From contig JADLCB010000003.1 in the NCBI GenBank assembly GCA_020847375.1, positions 310,001 through 374,000 on the forward strand: a stretch of 64,000 nt of DNA, in the 5' to 3' direction. The translations under genes were made by a program, and so were the position numbers. This document shows positions 61,081 through 64,000 of this stretch, piece by piece (the stretch's first letter is position 1; each line of letters opens with the position of its first letter). The notes beneath the pieces were generated by a model. The model was given only the letters and a program-made list of their open reading frames with translations. It searched no databases and was not told the DNA's origin. The stretch is from Phycisphaerales bacterium. GTDB lineage: Bacteria; Planctomycetota; Phycisphaerae; Tepidisphaerales; Tepidisphaeraceae.

Positions 61081-62373
61081 TCAGCGCAACAACGTGGCGT
61101 TGCGGTCGGCGCCGACGCTGACAAACTTGATCGGTACGCCCATCAGTTGTTCGAGGCGCAGCACATACTGCTGGGCCTGGGGGGGCAATTCCTCGAATTT
61201 GCGACAGCCGGTGATGTTGCCGTTGAAACCGGGGAGCGTTTCATAAATCGGTTCAACCTCAGCCAGCAAGTCCATATCCGCGCGGAAAACCTCTGTGCGA
61301 TTACCCTTGTATCGATAGGCGGTGCAGATATTGAGATGATCCAGCCCGCTGAGCACATCCAGCAAGGTCAGGGCGATTTGGGTAATGCCCTGAAGCTGAA
61401 CGGAATAGCGCGTGGCGACAGCATCAAACCATCCACAACGACGCGGGCGGCGCGTCGTCGTACCGTACTCATTGCCGCGTTCGCGGATGTAATTGCCGAT
61501 ATTGTTATCCTGCTCGGTGGGGAATGGTCCGCCACCAACGCGGGTGCAGTAGGCTTTCATGATCCCGATGTAGTTCTGCACCACCTGGGGCGGGCAGCCA
61601 GCACCAGGGAACAGCCCCAGGGACGAGCAGCTTGAGCTGGTGACATACGGGAACGTGCCGTGGTCAATATCGAGAAGGGCTGCGTGAGCGCCTTCAAAGA
61701 CAATGCGCTTGCCGGCGCGCCATTGATCGATCAGCACAGTGGTGGTGTCATCAACGAACGGGGCGATGCGTCGGCCCAGATCGCGGTAGGTTTCAAAGAC
61801 CGGTTTCCAGTCAATGGGCGGGGCATCGTAGAGGACTTTGAAAACCTTGTTGCGGTCCGTGATGACGCGGGCGAGTTTGTCCTGCAGGCGCTGCTCGTTG
61901 AGCAGATCAGCCACCCGGATCGCGGTGGTGCGGTGCATTTTGTCGGCGTAGGCAGGGCCAATGCCCCGCCGGGTCGTTCCGATTGAACCATCGGCTGAAG
62001 CGGATTCGCGCAGGGCGTCTTCTTCCTTGTGGTAGGGCATGACAACATGCGCCTTGTAACTGATGCGCAAGTTGGCGGGCGTGATGGCAATGCCCTGGCG
62101 CTGAAATTCGTCGATCTCATTAAATAGCGCCTGGGGATCAAGCACCACGCCGTTGGCGATGAGGTTCATCACCCCCGGTCGGAAGATGCCGACGGGCAGA
62201 AGGTGGGTCGAATGTTTTTTACCGTTGATAACGACGGAATGACCAGCATTGGCACCGCCGCAGTAGCGGACGACGACTTCAGCATCTTGCGACAAGATAT
62301 CGACAATCTTGCCCTTGCCTTCATCGCCCCATTGCAGACCAACAACAACTGAATTGCCTTCCAAAAGGGCCAT
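61081..62373 (-). CDS. purA: Adenylosuccinate synthetase
   Basis: GTP-dependent joining of IMP and aspartate, the first committed step from IMP to AMP. The 430-residue protein has the P-loop GDEGKGKIVDIL (about 16-27), HSVVINGKKHSTHLLPVG, RGIGPAYADKMHR and the ending VSVGADRNATLLR. The length is normal. Its promoter lies upstream on the minus strand, and tRNA-Phe is transcribed away from it. Confidence 0.97.
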   Translation of the reverse strand: MALLEGNSVVVGLQWGDEGKGKIVDILSQDAEVVVRYCGGANAGHSVVINGKKHSTHLLPVGIFRPGVMNLIANGVVLDPQALFNEIDEFQRQGIAITPANLRISYKAHVVMPYHKEEDALRESASADGSIGTTRRGIGPAYADKMHRTTAIRVADLLNEQRLQDKLARVITDRNKVFKVLYDAPPIDWKPVFETYRDLGRRIAPFVDDTTTVLIDQWRAGKRIVFEGAHAALLDIDHGTFPYVTSSSCSSLGLFPGAGCPPQVVQNYIGIMKAYCTRVGGGPFPTEQDNNIGNYIRERGNEYGTTTRRPRRCGWFDAVATRYSVQLQGITQIALTLLDVLSGLDHLNICTAYRYKGNRTEVFRADMDLLAEVEPIYETLPGFNGNITGCRKFEELPPQAQQYVLRLEQLMGVPIKFVSVGADRNATLLR

Positions 62374-62423
62374 AGCAGCTCAATAAAAAAGGAACCCCTT
62401 GCGGGTAAAAGCGTAAAGATCGA

Positions 62424-62452
62424 ACACTAGAGTGCAGCGCGTCAACTGTCAA
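62424..62452 (-). promoter_or_regulatory. Promoter of purA
   Basis: On the minus strand a perfect TTGACA (62452-62447) and TAGTGT (62429-62424) are 17 bases apart. The leader to the ATG at 62373 is about 45 bases. Confidence 0.55.
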
Positions 62453-62501
62453 GTTGGCCGATGGGCAGCCTCAGGCCGTCCGGGCGTTTTTGCGGTCAAG
62501 C

Positions 62502-62529
62502 TTGCAATCTCTTGTCGAGCATTTATCAT
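62502..62529 (+). promoter_or_regulatory. Promoter of tRNA-Phe
   Basis: TTGCAA (62502-62507) and TATCAT (62524-62529) are 16 bases apart. Transcription would begin near 62536, eight bases before the mature tRNA. Confidence 0.5.
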
Positions 62530-62543
62530 AGCCCGCGCTACGC

Positions 62544-62616
62544 GGGTAGGTAGCTCAGCTGGTAGAGCACGGCACTGAAAATGCCGGGGTCACCGGTTCG
62601 ATCCCGGTCCTGCCCA
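62544..62616 (+). tRNA. tRNA-Phe (anticodon GAA)
   Basis: A complete cloverleaf: acceptor GGGTAGG (62544-62550) with CCTGCCC (62609-62615, one G-U pair), D-stem GCTC/GAGC, anticodon stem CGGCA/TGCCG with loop CTGAAAA (anticodon GAA at 62577-62579), T-stem ACCGG/CCGGT with TTCGATC loop. The discriminator is A at 62616 and CCA is not encoded. Confidence 0.96.
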
Positions 62617-62628
62617 TTATCGTCGCCT

Positions 62629-62656
62629 TACCCCCGGTTGCGCCGGGGGTATTTTT
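62629..62656 (+). terminator. Terminator after tRNA-Phe
   Basis: TACCCCCGG (62629-62637) pairs with CCGGGGGTA (62643-62651) across a 5-base loop, followed by five Ts. Confidence 0.9.
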
Positions 62657-62852
62657 ATGGTGCTGCGTCGTCCGTGCTACGTCAGGTCCGATTCCGGGGT
62701 CATAGACGGGGCAATATCCATCTTCCAAGGTAAGATCATTCATGGTCAGATGGAGGCGATCCGGCTTGGCGGCGCCTTTTCCGATTGCGACAACGCGATT
62801 CGACGGTAGTGATCTGGTTCAAGCCAGAGGTCAGGTTTTCTGGTAGCTTCTC

Positions 62853-64000
62853 GTGAGCAACTGGTCATTTGATATCTTGCGTCAGTCAAACTGGGATTGG
62901 TGGTCCTGGATTTGTATTGTTGCGTGCGTGGTGCTGCTGAGTTATGCGGTGGTGGGGCGCATCTGGTCAAGCGCCAATCGGTGGCTGGGCGGCGGTTTTA
63001 TTCTGGCGGGGCTGGCGGGAACGGTATTGGTTCTAACCGTGCCGGCGCTGCGCAGTGCTGGTGTCGGATTGGTCTGGACGTTTGTCCTGCTGGGGCTGTT
63101 ATCAGCCACGTTTTATCTGAATTTGCTGCCGCAACTAGGCCGGCGGCGCATGGGGTTGTTGCTGGGGCTGCGGATTGCGGCGCTGGCGCTGCTCGTTCCG
63201 ATGCTTTTCGAGCCGGTGCTTAGGTTTGTGACCGTCCCGCGTCCGACGCGGCCATTGCTGGTGCTGGTTGATACATCAGGTTCGATGAGCTTCCCTGATG
63301 TGCAAAATGGCCCGACGCGCCTGCAAAGCGTCTGGCAAAGCCTGCAACCGCAGTTGGAAAAGATCGACGCCCACTTTATTCCCCACTTTTTTACGTTCGA
63401 CAGCCGGTTGCGTGAACTGTCCGATGCGCAGAGTTTGGCGACGGCTGCAGCAGATGGTCAATCGACCGATATTGCCGGCGCCGTGGCGCAGGCGCTGGCG
63501 ACCACGCCGCGAACCGATACGGGGGTGATCCTGATCAGTGACGGGATTGATAATACCTCCGCCGATGTCCGCGCGCTGGTGCGGGCAGCGGGGCGTGCGG
63601 TGAATACGGTGCAGGTCGGCTCGGCGCAAAGCGAACCGGCGACGATGGCCAACATCGCGGTGGATAATCTCGAAACAACGGATGATTTTGTGGTGGGGCA
63701 TGAAAGTGCGATCCGCGCGACGATCAAATCATCAGCACTGGCGGACCGCGTGGTGGAGGTGAAGCTGGCGCAAATTGACGCGCAGGGGCAGGTAACCGGT
63801 TCGGTGACGAGCAAACCGCTGGTGCTTCAGCCTCTGCCGCAGGGGCAGACGGTGGAGCTGGCGTACAAACCGGAAAAGATTGGCGTACAGCGTCTGGCGG
63901 TGTGGGTTGATCCGGTTCCGGGAGAGCGCAGCGTGGTTGATAATCGCCAGGAATATCAGGGGCTGGCCTTGGATCCGCGCCTGAGCGTTTTGTATATCGA
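62853..64000 (+). CDS. VWA-domain membrane protein, 3' end outside the window
   Basis: The reading frame runs off the window. From GTG at 62853 it has three hydrophobic helices (about residues 20-35, 47-65 and 67-87), a fourth near 100-115, and then a von Willebrand A domain with the MIDAS motif DTSGSMS (about 140-146) and GVILISDGIDNT (about 226). Similar membrane VWA proteins are common in planctomycetes and often stand by MoxR-type ATPases; here the neighbours are not visible. The start is uncertain because no clear Shine-Dalgarno sequence precedes the GTG. Confidence 0.75.
   Translation, partial: MSNWSFDILRQSNWDWWSWICIVACVVLLSYAVVGRIWSSANRWLGGGFILAGLAGTVLVLTVPALRSAGVGLVWTFVLLGLLSATFYLNLLPQLGRRRMGLLLGLRIAALALLVPMLFEPVLRFVTVPRPTRPLLVLVDTSGSMSFPDVQNGPTRLQSVWQSLQPQLEKIDAHFIPHFFTFDSRLRELSDAQSLATAAADGQSTDIAGAVAQALATTPRTDTGVILISDGIDNTSADVRALVRAAGRAVNTVQVGSAQSEPATMANIAVDNLETTDDFVVGHESAIRATIKSSALADRVVEVKLAQIDAQGQVTGSVTSKPLVLQPLPQGQTVELAYKPEKIGVQRLAVWVDPVPGERSVVDNRQEYQGLALDPRLSVLYI

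Noticed and set aside
62374..62410. Attenuator-like hairpin in the purA leader
   Set aside because: The stem is only about four base pairs and the following T-run is interrupted.
62555..62743. A 62-residue minus-strand reading frame ending MGRTGIEPVTPAF
   Set aside because: It is the antisense of the tRNA-Phe gene; this peptide is a familiar annotation artefact.

Overview
The window looks like a GC-rich chromosome segment from a planctomycete, probably of the class Phycisphaerae. That placement is inferred from gene content: a run of prepilin-like proteins with a giant GspK-type member, a bactofilin, an OPT/PqqD/FtsX-type transporter cluster, tandem Rnk/GreA-type factors, and a palindrome of a kind I associate with planctomycete genomes. 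No rRNA or other taxonomic marker was available to confirm it. I saw no CRISPR array, prophage or complete insertion sequence.

Layout. 0-5.5 kb: a GT39-like membrane glycosyltransferase and a 1325-residue AsmA/TamB-like envelope protein. 5.5-12.3 kb: a small zinc-ribbon protein, a membrane-anchored coiled-coil protein, a TrpB2-type tryptophan synthase beta gene broken by one in-frame amber codon, three tandem Rnk/GreA C-domain genes, a LysR (NhaR-like) regulator, an esterase and a small membrane protein. 12.6-17.8 kb: clpX, a small HExxH protein, Fe/Mn superoxide dismutase, a UVR-motif protein and panC. 18.1-30 kb: a type II secretion or type IV pilus-like operon with an inner-membrane GspF/PilC protein, seven class III signal-peptide (pseudo)pilins and a 1321-residue GspK-like protein, but no ATPase or secretin. 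30-33.4 kb: dxr and an RseP-type site-2 protease with extra PDZ-like units, plausibly expressed in series.

33.6-41.3 kb: a secreted protein, then a less GC-rich restriction-modification island (SPPY-type DNA methyltransferase plus a PD-(D/E)XK endonuclease, possibly Bpu10I-like) flanked by two gene remnants (EcoRI-type methyltransferase, DUF262), then a bactofilin, a membrane protein, mgtE and a CoaC flavoprotein.

41.5-52.7 kb holds the most unusual unit: a 1726-residue protein joining a degenerate M28-peptidase-like ectodomain to an FtsX/MacB permease, followed on the same strand by an OPT-family oligopeptide transporter, an unknown 317-residue protein, a PqqD-like (RiPP-recognition-type) protein, a second FtsX-like permease, a lipoprotein and a LolD/MacB-type ATPase. 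Together they could form a peptide or lipoprotein handling and export system. No radical-SAM maturase or precursor peptide was recognised.

52.8-64 kb is mostly housekeeping: rpsO-pnp, a REP-like palindrome, malate dehydrogenase, an aldo/keto reductase, a fumarylacetoacetate-hydrolase family protein, aat, a putative PD-(D/E)XK protein, a tiny basic membrane protein, purA, tRNA-Phe(GAA) and the 5' part of a VWA-domain membrane protein that runs off the end.
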